64,000 nucleotides of DNA, from positions 153,522,858 to 153,586,857 of the forward strand of contig NC_084794.1 of the NCBI RefSeq assembly GCF_963169125.1. Reading direction: 5' to 3'. The number at the start of each line of letters is the position of its first letter. Within the stretch, counting starts at the first letter, position 1. Source of the DNA: Humulus lupulus. Taxonomy: Eukaryota > Streptophyta > Magnoliopsida > Rosales > Cannabaceae. Positions 22,351 through 33,189 of the stretch are shown piece by piece. A program made the translations under genes and the position numbers. The notes beneath the pieces are model-generated. The model was given only the letters and a program-made list of their open reading frames with translations. It did no database searches and was not told the DNA's origin.

Positions 22351-22465
22351 TCTCGTGGCTCAGCTCTTAATAGCTTCCACGAAAGACTTATTCTCAGCCG
22401 AGGCGAAAAAAGATCGACTTACTGTTAGGTCCCAGGAGCTTGAGAAGCAAGTTGCTGAGGCCAAT
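22351..22465 (+). pseudogene. Coiled-coil fragment of antisense-ORF type gene, part 1
   Basis: Just after the RT break a plus-strand frame encodes a heptad-like, charged stretch (AEAKKDRLTVRSQELEKQVA) that stops at the next solo LTR. It continues after 24,618. Composition and downstream signature match the antisense gene at 33.2-35.9 kb. The break at about 22,350 is a fusion of two different elements, with no LTR end at the joint. Confidence 0.55.
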
Positions 22466-24618
22466 TGTAATGCCCTACTGCCTTAGAGTCGTTACTAAGT
22501 GAGTTTAAAACGTGCAATTAACTCACTAACTGAGGTTTTAGGTTAAAAGTGTAGCTAAACAGTAATAAACGACAAAATTCAGACTAATACAAAACATCTC
22601 CCAAAAATACCTCTGGCCGTGGCAGCCAGGCAGGCCAAACATGTACATGTCGCTTCACGCTCTCCGTACTCATGGTTGGTCGACCTTCCCCTTGCCCTTA
22701 CCTGCACCATAGAGCACCCGTGAGCCAAAGCCCAGCAAGAAAACTCCACACAAGCAATCAACATATGCATATCTATCAATCAGCATATAATAAAACTGCC
22801 AGCAGGCTAAACACATAATGGCCATGTAGTCCCAGGCGCTTTACCAGGCCTTGGGTTCGCGGTCTACACCGTGAGGATATCCTAGGTATCTAATAGGGGT
22901 CTCACCCTGGCAACTTGCACTCCGCGTGCTTAACACTGCTCCCGACTCCTTGCCATAATCATCCTTGCCGTTCTCGGCCTTTGTCGTTCCCGGCCCTGGC
23001 CGTTCTCGGCCTTCATCGTTCCTGGCCCTTTCCATACATTTACAGATATGCAACACATAGCATAAACTTAACAAATACTTAAATAGATACAAGCACACAC
23101 AATAGGGCTACGCTCTGCATCATAATCATATAGGGTTGTGCCCTGCAACACAAACTATAGGGCCATGCCCTACTCTATGGGTACAATAGTTTTCTTACCT
23201 GTGTCCCGAGCTTTCCGAGCACCGATGTCCCGAGCACAGTCCCCTAGTCCAAGCCTCGCTGAAAACTTAGTCACAACGTATCAACAACATCCATCCATCA
23301 AATTCTAATCCATTAAATAACTTTGGGTTATAATTCAGTCTCCGGGACTTTGAATTCTATCAATCTGGGTGATAAAATCCATCCCAAGCCTTAACTTTTG
23401 GATTCCCGAGCCTAAAACCTTCTTGGGGTTCAAAAACCCACCAAGCGCCGCAGCCCCATGGTCCCATGTTGCGGCCCGCCTCAACTAGAAAGCAGCCTCC
23501 CCATTTCAGCCTATGCGCGCTGCGGCCCAACATATAGGGCGCCGTAGCCCGCCCCTCTTCCTGGCCTCCAAACCGTTCTAGAGGGTCGCGGCTCAGCAAG
23601 AGCAATGTCGCGGCCCGACCCTTCGAACCCAGAAAAATCCCCCATTTTTACAACCTAATCCAAGCCAATTTACCCCAAAACCAAACTAACAATTCAATTC
23701 AATCACCAAAGCAGTTCTAAAATGATTCCAGCAGCAAAACCTAACCAAGAACTAATCCCAAAACTCATCTAGACAATCAAGAGTGATTCACCACTTAGCT
23801 CATATGCATAAACTTGTATTCCTAACCAAAACTCAGAAGAATTCAGTTGATCATCAAGTTTTACAGCTTGCCTTTGAACCTAGTTAAATCTCTTAATTGC
23901 TCCCCTGAGTTCCAAGCCACAAGCCCCCCAAGCTCAAGCCTTGAGTTCCTTCCTTGACCCCAAAGAAGATTAGCTCTTCTTCTCCTTCTTTTCTTAACTT
24001 CTGCTTTCCTCTAGAGCTTCCAAAAGATAATTCCAGTACATGTCTAAGTGAAAAACGTGAAGGACTTTACCTCAGCCACGTATATCTACCCTTAAGGCCA
24101 AATTACCCTTTTGCCCCTTAAACCTGGGTTAGTCCCAAGGGAAATTTAGTCATTTACCAAATCTCGTTAAGTCCCCGAGTATTCCTATAAATCCCCGTTT
24201 AATCCCAACATGTCTCAAACATTACTTAATTACTACCCGTTACTCAATAATTCTCAAACGCATATAATATTCCCAAAATACCCCAAGCTCCTTCCGAGCC
24301 GAGTATTTGACCCCGTTGTGACTTTCTAGCTAAATCATTCCCTAGGACTGTCTCAGATCGTGCATCTCAAATATATCACCACCCTCACGTGGTAAATATC
24401 ACAATATTCACAAATATTACATTTATGCCCTCGGTGGGCTAAAATTACAAACATGCCCCTAATAACCAAACAAGGCCCACATGCATATTCAATTCACCTA
24501 AACATGCATCTCTAATCACATACTCATCAAATTCACATATTAATATAATAAATCACTTATTGCCCTCCAGGCACGCTAATCAAGGTCCTAAGCCTTATTA
24601 GCAAATTTGGGACTTACA
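22466..24618 (-). mobile_element. Solo LTR, 2153 bp, TSD CCAAT/CCAAC
   Basis: On the plus strand it runs from TGTAATGCCC to ACTTACA, with flanks CCAAT (22,461-22,465) and CCAAC (24,619-24,623), one mismatch. It is the same family and orientation as 18,998-21,201. It shares the CCGTTCTCGGCC minisatellite (about 22,925-23,035) and the GC palindrome cluster (23,445-23,620, mostly decayed to forms such as GTCGCGGC and GCCGCAGC). No internal region is present. It splits a coiled-coil coding fragment. Confidence 0.85.
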
Positions 24619-25352
24619 CCAACCTCAAGATAAGAGCAGATGTGGTGAAGGCTTCGTCTAAGAGTAAGAAAAGAGGAGAAGTTAAAGTTGAGGCATTGTG
24701 AGTGAGGATGAGTGCTCTAGAGGTGGAATTAGCAGAGGCTGAGTAAAAGTCGGTGGAGCGCACCTTATATGGTGTGTGGTAATAAAATCCTGGCTTCGAT
24801 TTCTCCTTATTCTGTGATCATGCTGTTGATAAGGCTGCCGAATAGAGTGCTTGAAGGGAGAAACCATGAAGTTTTTTTTCCCTGCCCCGTCTTTTGCTCC
24901 CATGTGTGGGCATCTTCTTTCTTTTTACTTCGATTTGGTTGTAATGCTACTTGACTTATTTTTCCTGAGAGGTTTCTCCTGGCATCTTGTTTTCTTCATG
25001 AGGAACTTTAACAAGTCCTGCTACGTCTTATGCTTATTTTGTGATGGAACATTATCATGTCCTTTTATGCATGTGGGCTTCTTATTAGCACCTCTTTACT
25101 TTGAAAGGGTTCCCTTTGGATCCACTTTACTTTGTGTGATACGTGTATATTGGTGCACCTTGACTACTTGTAAGGATATGTTGACCCTTTGGGTTCTCGA
25201 GCATTTAGCAATGCCAGTAGCCTGGTGCTATCCTTTTCTATATTTTTGTACGCGGTTGTTATTTTGTGTGAGAAGCATTCTTCTCGTCATTATGCATAAT
25301 ACTATTTTTACAAACGTCTTCTTTGAGACCCTTTTTGGCTAGATGACTTTGG
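24619..25352 (+). pseudogene. Coiled-coil fragment of antisense-ORF type gene, part 2 and 3' flank
   Basis: The frame resumes with a Lys/Ser/Glu-rich stretch (KIRADVVKASSKSKKRGE), a stop, then RMSALEVELAEAE and a TLYGVW segment near 24,757-24,775. After a frame change, NPGFDFS-like residues follow. The two other fragments of this gene family in the window have an equivalent FWKHNQ or FWKNNEGEDF segment. The rest up to copia A is T-rich and looks like 3' untranslated sequence. A 163-codon frame at 24,851-25,342 has no recognisable domain and I do not call it a gene. Confidence 0.45.
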
Positions 25353-27200
25353 TGTTGGGGTTTTATGCCCTAATTAAAATCCAAATTCTTTGTAATCTCA
25401 TTTTATTATCAATAAAAGAATAGAAATCATTTTTTGACTTGGTCAATCACTTTGCTCACATGTTTTTTTTTTCATGATTATTTGTTTAATATAAACTTCT
25501 ATTAAATCCCGAGCATATAGCTAATCATATTTATAGTGACATAATCACAGTGGAATATAAATATGATTATATGTTCAAAATAAGTTAGTCATAAGATTAG
25601 CCAGTGCACAGGATTTACACTGACTTGCCAATCTACAATATGTTCTACTTACACATTACAGTGTTATGTTCTTTCCAGAACATTAGCAAGTAGATAAGAT
25701 CAGATGTATTTGTTACATCGGACAGGACCGATATTAACAGTTGATAAGATAAGTAAACATACGATTATTATCTATTCTAGTCATATCATATAGTTGACCA
25801 TAGGTCAATTCAATCTAAATTCTGAGTGGTTAGTATTCTAATTGATTGTATTATTTGAGTTCTTTGACTTGTTCATTACCAGCTTACCCTACGGACTAAC
25901 CCATACTTACATCTTGGGAACTCGGTAGTATAATTGAGTGTGAGTGTTAACATAGATATGAACATCTATATCTTCTGATGAAGAAGTGAAACGATGGTTT
26001 CCTTTTAGTTTGGTTCAAGGTGTTAAATGATAAAGATCTCATTTCAGTAATTAAATTAGTTTACTGAAATATCATTTACAAGGAACTAAGTGTTTTAAGG
26101 ATAAAATACAATGAGGGGTAAAACGATATTTTAGTCATATCTCATTGTAGACTGTCTAAAGAGGATTGAGTGACAATTATGGTTGTAAAAATGGATAATT
26201 AATAGCGTATCTATATTTGTTATAGAGCGTTCTATGAATTCAAGAGTGCAATTCCGAGTCTATAGTGGAGTCACGAGGAATTAATAAGTTAGTAAATTTA
26301 TTTGTTAGATTTATGATAACTTATTGGAGCTTGATTTCATAGGCCCATGGTCCCCATTGTACCTTGGATAAAATCATCTAAATAGTCTCAATTAATTGAT
26401 TTAATCATCAATTAGAATTATCAAAGTTGACCAAGTCAATTTTGGATAGTTTCACAGAGTTGTGTAATTTTGAGAAGAAAAGAGAAATTATGACAGATTT
26501 ATTAATTAAGATAAATTAGTATCTAAATTAATAAATAAGTTTAAATCAAGGTTCAAATTATAAATAATTAATTTGATAAAGGATTTAAATAATTATTTAA
26601 TTAATTAAATCAATAGAAAATAATACAGGCCTTAATTTTAAGTCCAATGGGCTTATAATCAAATGAGAAATTTCACGGGCCTAAAGCCCATGATAATTTC
26701 GACCTAGGGCTTCAAAATGGATATTATTTTATTGATTTTTTAATTAAATTAAATGGCCTAATTGAGTCTATAAAAGGAGTGCTTAGAGAGAAGTCAAAAC
26801 ATAAGTTTAATCACTGGTTTTCTGATAGTTTTAGATTCTCTCTAAACACAAGTCCTTTTCTAAGCCTCTTTGTTATTTTCTCTTCTTTTCTCTATATCTA
26901 TCTCATGTGTTGAGAATTCCCCATACTAGTCTAGGTAATTCTAAGGATACATTGGAAGGCTGTGAAGAAAATAGAAGATCGGTTCAGTTTCTTGATAATA
27001 CTCTGCGACAGAAAGGATACAAGAGTTAGAGAAACTGAAGGAAGAACTCTTTAATTCCGATGCGTATACTGTAAGTATTCTATTCTTTGTTTCTCTTTGA
27101 ATTCAATTTTAGAAAAATGTTTTAGGCTATCTCGTATTAATTTTTTTAATATTAGATATACATGAAAATAAATAAATATCCTGTATAAGCTAATCCAACA
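25353..27200 (+). repeat. 5' LTR of copia element A, 1848 bp
   Basis: It begins TGTTGGGGTTTTATGCCC and ends TAATCCAACA, so the ends are short inverted repeats (TGTTGG/CCAACA). It matches the two LTRs of copia B on the other strand over its whole length. A degenerate primer binding site follows at 27,203 (TAGCCTCAGAG; element B has TGGCCTCAGAGCC). The left flank TTTGG cannot be paired, because the 3' end of the element is missing. Confidence 0.9.
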
Positions 27201-29616
27201 ACTAGCCTCAGAGACTTTGTAATCTTTATTTTCATGCATGCACATGTTTAAAATTGGATTATTTGATATGTTTGAATAATTGGATGGTTTTCATGTTTTT
27301 ATGAAGCAGATTGATTTTATGTGAATTTTAGCAATTTTTTAGGTTATTTTGTTGTGTTTTCTATGATATTAATTTTATATATGCTTTATTTTGTATAAAA
27401 CATGTTAAAAATTAATTATAAAATTGTTTTGGTTTGAAAAATTGCACAAAAAAAAATTTTCAAAAATTTTTGCCTGGCAGCCATGCGCGTGCGCGCACCC
27501 ACGCCACCACGCGCATGCCACGCGATGAACAGTACCACGGGTACTATTCTTCCATTTTTTTTAAAATTAAAGAAAATTAAAATTGTTGAAATTTATTATT
27601 TATAATCAAAACCAAAAATATCTTTTTTGTTTTATCATTTAAAATTGTTTTTTTTTTTAAATAAGATATTTTTGTTAGTTGGGATTTAAATAATTAAATA
27701 TTTTCTACAAAGATTCAAATTCAAATTAAAAAATAGACTAACAACATAATTTTAAATCTTTTAATATATTAAAATATTAGAATTATGATGTAAGATATTT
27801 GAGATATTTTAATTTAAATTCTTGATTTTTTTTAAAATCTTTATTTGAAAATATAAATATATTTTTATTATATTTTTTTAATATTTAAATTATTTGAAAT
27901 TTGAACATTGTTAATTAGATATTTTTATGGATATTTGAATTTTTTTAACTATTTTGAGATATTTTAGGGTTGTTATAACTATTTATATTTTATTTTTTTA
28001 AATGGTTTAAATATTAGCTAATAGTTGTAACAACACAGGATATTTTTAGAAAATAGTTAAGATATTGATTTTAAAATTTAAAATTGGTTAAATTTTGAAA
28101 AATATCATTTTTTCAGCAAATTAATAAAATATTTTTTTAATAAATGGGATTTAAATTAACTTTGGTTAATTGTTGATAAATCCTATTTAAATTAAATTAA
28201 TATTTTTTTTTTCAAATTAACCTAAAACCAAGTTGATTGTTGATAAATGAAATTTAAATTAACTATTGTTAATTGTTGATAAATTTCATTTAAATTGACT
28301 TATTTTTTTGTAAAAATTTAATTAATTTGAATTTTTTGATAAATTCTAGATAATTAATTGTGGTATTTTTGCAAATGAAATAAATTGTGGTATTTTTGCA
28401 TAAATTCATAGAATTGCTCATATAGTAACATGATTAGGCTCATCCAATTATAACATGTCTGTTTGCACTATATGTGGTATTTTTGCAATTGGGCTTAGAT
28501 GCATATAGTGGCCCATATGTTTGTTAGATATATGGTATTTTGCCAAATAAAATATTCAAAAAATGATAGGTTTTATTTGGGCCCATTAGAAAATGTAAAG
28601 TTTAAATTCCTCTCTTGTGGGTGATTCCACTTGTGAATGCTCATTTCCTTAGCATGACTATAGTGGGCCTAATCAATTAATAACAATTAATAAAACAAAT
28701 GTTTAAATTCCTGTCTTTTGGACCTTGTATGAAAGATAGGGGGCCTTTGTAGTGGGAATGACATACTAGACCCAACCCTCCTCCATACAAGCCCAATTGT
28801 TAAGGCCCATTTACCTGAGTTAGACTTAATTGTATAGGTTCATTATATTAGTTAAACCTAAATATTGATTAGCAACAAATTAATTGAATTTGTTTCAATG
28901 TGACACTTTAGAATTAATAGGATATTATAGGACTTTGGTTTTTAAAATTTAATCTGTTTAATTTTTTTGTTGGAAAACCATAGTTATTAATTTTCTAAAA
29001 ATAAATAATAAAAATACTATTTTTAATTTTATAATGAGCTTATTTTAAGAATTTTATTCGATCTCCACCGTTGGTTTAACATAGTCAATAGCTTAATGGG
29101 GCCTCGAGGAGCTTTGATTTGTCCCCCTACGGAAGGTGTTCATTAGTTATTTTGATAATGTTAGATTTCGAAAGATAGATAATTATAGGTCAAATTCTAC
29201 TAGACTCACCCCTACGGTGACTACTAGAACTAAATCTATAATTATTGAAACTGTGGGTCTAGCTCATAAAATAAGAGATTTTGTTTTCTTATTTTGATTG
29301 AATAGTAGGTTGTTAATAGTGGTGTCCATTATTAAATGAGTTTACAACTCTATTTAACTAGTGGTATTTTTTACTCTCGCCAACCGGGACAAGGATATCA
29401 TAGATTAGTTAAAAACCTAAAGAAATAGAGATATGATTGTTTTTGGTATTTTTTTCTCATATCTTACATATTTTTTTGTATATGTTGTGCTATTTCTTGA
29501 AATTTGTGTGAATAGAAGTTTTATTGAGGAAATGTGATTGATTTCTATTTTATTGGTAATTTGTAGTTTTAAGCTAAGTAGTATATGTGCCTACTCCCAT
29601 CATTTCTCAACTTTCG
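27201..29616 (+). other. Copia A 5' leader, about 2.4 kb, non-coding
   Basis: Long AT-rich leader between primer binding site and gag, shared with copia B (47,105-49,559). It has no coding frame. Near 27,470-27,550 it carries a GC-rich island (GCGCGTGCGCGCACCCACGC) followed by a hairpin, GAACAGTACC-acg-GGTACTATTC. A more conserved block near 29,040-29,440 (caccgttggtttaac, cccctacggaagg, cgccaaccgggacaagg) is kept in both copies. Confidence 0.7.
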
Positions 29617-30198
29617 ATGGAGAAACTCACCGGAGAAAACTTCCTTAATTGGAAGCAGAATATCAACATAGAGTTGATTGATGACAACTCTGAATTCGTC
29701 ATGATTTAGGAATCCCCAAAACGAGCACCGTGTCCCCACGTTCGTGATGGCACCGTCAATACTCGTGATGGAACCGTAAATTCTTGGATAGCACCGTCTC
29801 TGCACGTTCGTGATGGCACTGTAAATTCTGGGATGGCACCGTGTCTGCACGTTCGTGCTCAACTCAACAATGGTCTGACGCAACTCATGAACGAGCTTCA
29901 GATTATTGAACCTATCATGGGTGGACCTAGTAAAGGAAGTGAAAATAGGACTACTGATGTTGTTGTTGATCTAGCTAAGGTTGAAGCTCATCCAGCTTTG
30001 TCTTCGAAAGCTGGAAACAAGAGGAAAGGTGGACAAATAAACAACCCCAAGCATGCAAAGACGAGTGCACAACCACGTGCACAAATGCCTAAGGGGAAGA
30101 ACATGAAAAACAAGAAAGGTAAAGATAAATGTTTTCACTGCAAAGAGAAGGGGCATTGGAAACGAGATTGCCCCAAGTTTCTAGCAGTGAAAAACTAA
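29617..30198 (+). pseudogene. Copia A gag with repeat-replaced core
   Basis: The frame starts at 29,617 (MEKLTGENFLNWKQN), has a TAG at 29,707, and continues to a zinc knuckle, CFHCKEKGHWKRDC (about 30,130-30,171). It ends at TAA 30,198. Between the N-terminal segment and LTQLMNELQ, where copia gag normally has its capsid core of well over 100 residues, there are only 45-bp tandem repeats (29,725-29,857). These encode variants of APSLHVRDGTVNSGM; one unit carries a 21-bp internal duplication. Copia B has the same arrangement, so this is a property of the lineage and not a private deletion. A gag this short probably cannot build a particle by itself (inference). In copia B the gag and pol frames are continuous; here a TAA separates them. 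Confidence 0.8.
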
Positions 30199-33189
30199 GG
30201 TAATGATTATAGTTAATTTATCTTAGAAACATGTGTTTTACAGAATGATAAATCCATTTGGATTATTGATTCTGGATCTACCAACCATGTTTGTAACTCT
30301 TTACAACTTCTTGAATCGTGGGAGGAAGTGGACGAAGGCGGCTTAAAGCTTAGAGTTGGGAACGGAGCGTTCGTTAAGGTCCAAGCTAGAGGAATAGCTC
30401 GTCTGAAGTTCAGAAATAAATACTTAATTTTAAAAGATGTATTTTTTATTCCAAATTTTAGTAGAAATTTAATTTCAGTTTCCATGTTGCAATTAGAACA
30501 ATTTGTTATGACTTTCACAAGTTCTAATATATCTATTTCCTTCAATGGATCACAATTGTGTATTGCATGTTTGGAAAACGGGCTTTATATTCTGCGACCT
30601 AACGAACCCCTCGCTCTTAATAATGATTTATTCAAAGTAGCTAAACCTAGGACCAATAAACGTCAAAAAACCAATAACGATAATATGACGTATTTATGGC
30701 ACTTGAGATTAGGTCACATTGGCTATGATAGGATTCAAAGACTTACAAAGGACGAACCTTTGAGGGAACTCACCTTAGGTGAATTACCTGTCTGTGAATC
30801 TTGTCTAGAAGGCAAACTGACCAAGTGTCCATTCTCTGCAAAGGGTGATAGGGCCAAAGAACCACTTGGTCTTGTGCATTCAGATGTTTGTAGACCTTTG
30901 AATGTACAAGCCACGGGTGGCTTTGAGTATTTCGTCACTTTCATTGACAATTACTCTAGATACTCATGTCTTTACCCAATGCATAGGAAATCAGAAACAT
31001 TTTCAAAGTTTCAGGAATTCCTAGCAATGGCTCAGAACCAATTAGGTAAAATGTTAAAGATCTTGTGATCTGATAGGGGTGGAGAATATTTGGATATTCA
31101 GTTCCAAGATCATTTAACTGAACTTGGGATTTTATCACAACTTACTGCCCCAGGTACTCCGCAACAAAATGGTGTAGCGGCACGCCGGAACAGAACTTTA
31201 TTGGAAATAGTTAGATGCATGCTTAGTTACTCAACTCTACCAACTTCATTCTGGGGACATGCAATTGAAACCGTGAACGAAATTCTCAATGTCGTGCCAT
31301 CAAAATCAATCCCCAAAACACCTTTAGAACGCTGGAATGGTCGTGAACCTAATTTACGCCATTATAGAATCTGGGGGTGTCCCGCTCACGTCTTGAGGAA
31401 AAAGGAGGGAAAGCTAGAACCGCGAACTGAAGTTTGCATATTTGTTGGCTATCCTAAAGGTACTCGGGGTGGACTTTTCTATAGTCATTCAGAAAAGAAA
31501 GTGTTTACTTCTACAAATGCTACTTTTCTGGAAAAATGACTATGTCCAGAACTTTAAACCTCGCAGCAAAGTATTTTTAGAGGAGATGGTTAAAGAATTG
31601 ACTCCAACCAATGTTCCATCGTAATCAATGCAAGTTGATGATGAAATTCCCACTCTTCACGTCCAATTAACGGAAGTCGATTTAAATGAAGAAAGTACCA
31701 CTGTTCCTAAGAAAATTGTCACGAAGCCTCGTCGTAGTGGGAGGGTTTCTAGGAACCCAGTTCGCTATGATGGTGAAACCAATATGGTTGTTGGTGACAC
31801 TAGTGATGATGATCCGTTGTCTTTCAAACAGGCAATGGCTAGCCCTGAAAAGGAACTATGGCTCGAAGCCATGAAATAGGAAATGGAGTCGATGTACTCA
31901 AATTCTGTCTGGGATCTTGTGGAAGCACCTAGTGACTTTAGGGCCATTGGGTGCAAGTGGATCTACAAGAAGAAACGAGGTGTTGATGGAAATATCGAGA
32001 CTTATAAAGCTCGATTAGTGGCAAAGGGTTATACCCAAAGAGAAGGCGTGGACTATGAGGAAACTTTTAGTCCGGTAGCCATGCTCAAATCCATTCGCAT
32101 CCTCCTATCTATAGCAGCCGCTCTCGACTATGAGATCTGGCAAATGGATGTCAAGACAGCTTTTCTTAATGGAAAGCTTGACAAAGTCATTTATATGGAT
32201 CAGCCAGAAGGATTTATAGTCTCTGGACAAGAAGGAAAAGTTTGCAAGTTGAATAGGTCCATCTATGGACTTAAGCAAGCTTCTCGTTCCTGGAATCTTA
32301 GGTTTGATGAAATAATCAAAACCTATGGCTTTGAACAAAATATTGATGTGCCCTGTGTTTACCAACTGAAGGCAAATCAAATAGTGGCATTCCTGGTTCT
32401 TTATGTAGATGATATCTTACTCATTGGAATCAATGTTAAGAAATTATCAGATGTGAAGAATTGGCTGAGCACTCAATTCCAGATGAAGGATTTGGGTGAA
32501 GCAAGTTATGTTCTAGGTATCTAGATCATCAGGGATAGAAAGAACAGATTCTTAGCTCTAACTCAAGTAGCTTACATAGATAAAGTGCTTGAATGTTTCT
32601 CAATGACAAATTCCAAAAAAGGGCGTCTACCGTCCCGCCATGGAATTCATCTTTCAAAGAAGCAGTCTCCCCAGACTCCTGAAGAGGAAGATGCAATGAG
32701 AAAAGTTCCTTGCGCATCTCCAATTGGAAATCTAATGTATTCCATGTTGTGTACTAGACCATATATCTGATATGCAGTGGGAGTAGTGAGCAGGTATCAG
32801 TCAAACCCAGGACTGGAACATTGGATAGCAGTTAAGCATATCCTGAAGTATTTGAGACGGACTAGGGATTATATGTTAGTCTACAAAGGTGGTGTTCTGA
32901 ACCCTGTAGGCTTCACCGATTCAAATTTTCAGACTGATGTCGATGACAGGAAGTCTACTTCTGAATGGTGTTTACTGTTGGGGGCGGAGCTGTGATTTGG
33001 AGAAGCGTAAAACAGTCTGCAATCTCAGATTCCACCATGGAGGCTGAGTACATAGCCGCGTCAGAAACAGCTAAGGAAATAGTCTGGCTAAAGAAGTTCT
33101 ATTTGGATCTTGGTGTTATTCCAGAAATGGATAAACTGCTTGTGTTGTTTTGTGACAATACAGGAGCGGTAGCCAAATCGAAAGAACCT
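30199..33189 (+). pseudogene. Copia A pol (protease, integrase, RT, RNase H), broken and truncated
   Basis: The domain order is that of Ty1/copia. Protease IIDSGSTNHV is at about 30,259-30,290. Integrase zinc-binding HLRLGH..CESCLEGK is at about 30,700-30,820, and its catalytic part includes SDRGGEY (about 31,070) and GTPQQNGVAARRNRTLLE (about 31,153-31,206). RT has KARLVAKGYTQ (about 32,007), DVKTAFLNG and YVDDILL (about 32,401-32,421). RNase H includes STMEAEYIAASE (about 33,034-33,069). Stops or frameshifts occur near 31,067, 31,537, 31,622, 31,877, 32,522, 32,768 and 32,965. After FCDNTGAVAKSKEP the similarity to copia B ends sharply at 33,189. About 170 bp of coding sequence, the polypurine tract and the 3' LTR are missing. 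Confidence 0.9.

Noticed and set aside
24851..25342. 163-codon frame rich in Phe, Leu and Cys
   Set aside because: T-rich DNA that looks like 3' untranslated sequence of the coiled-coil gene fragment; no domain or homologue recognised.
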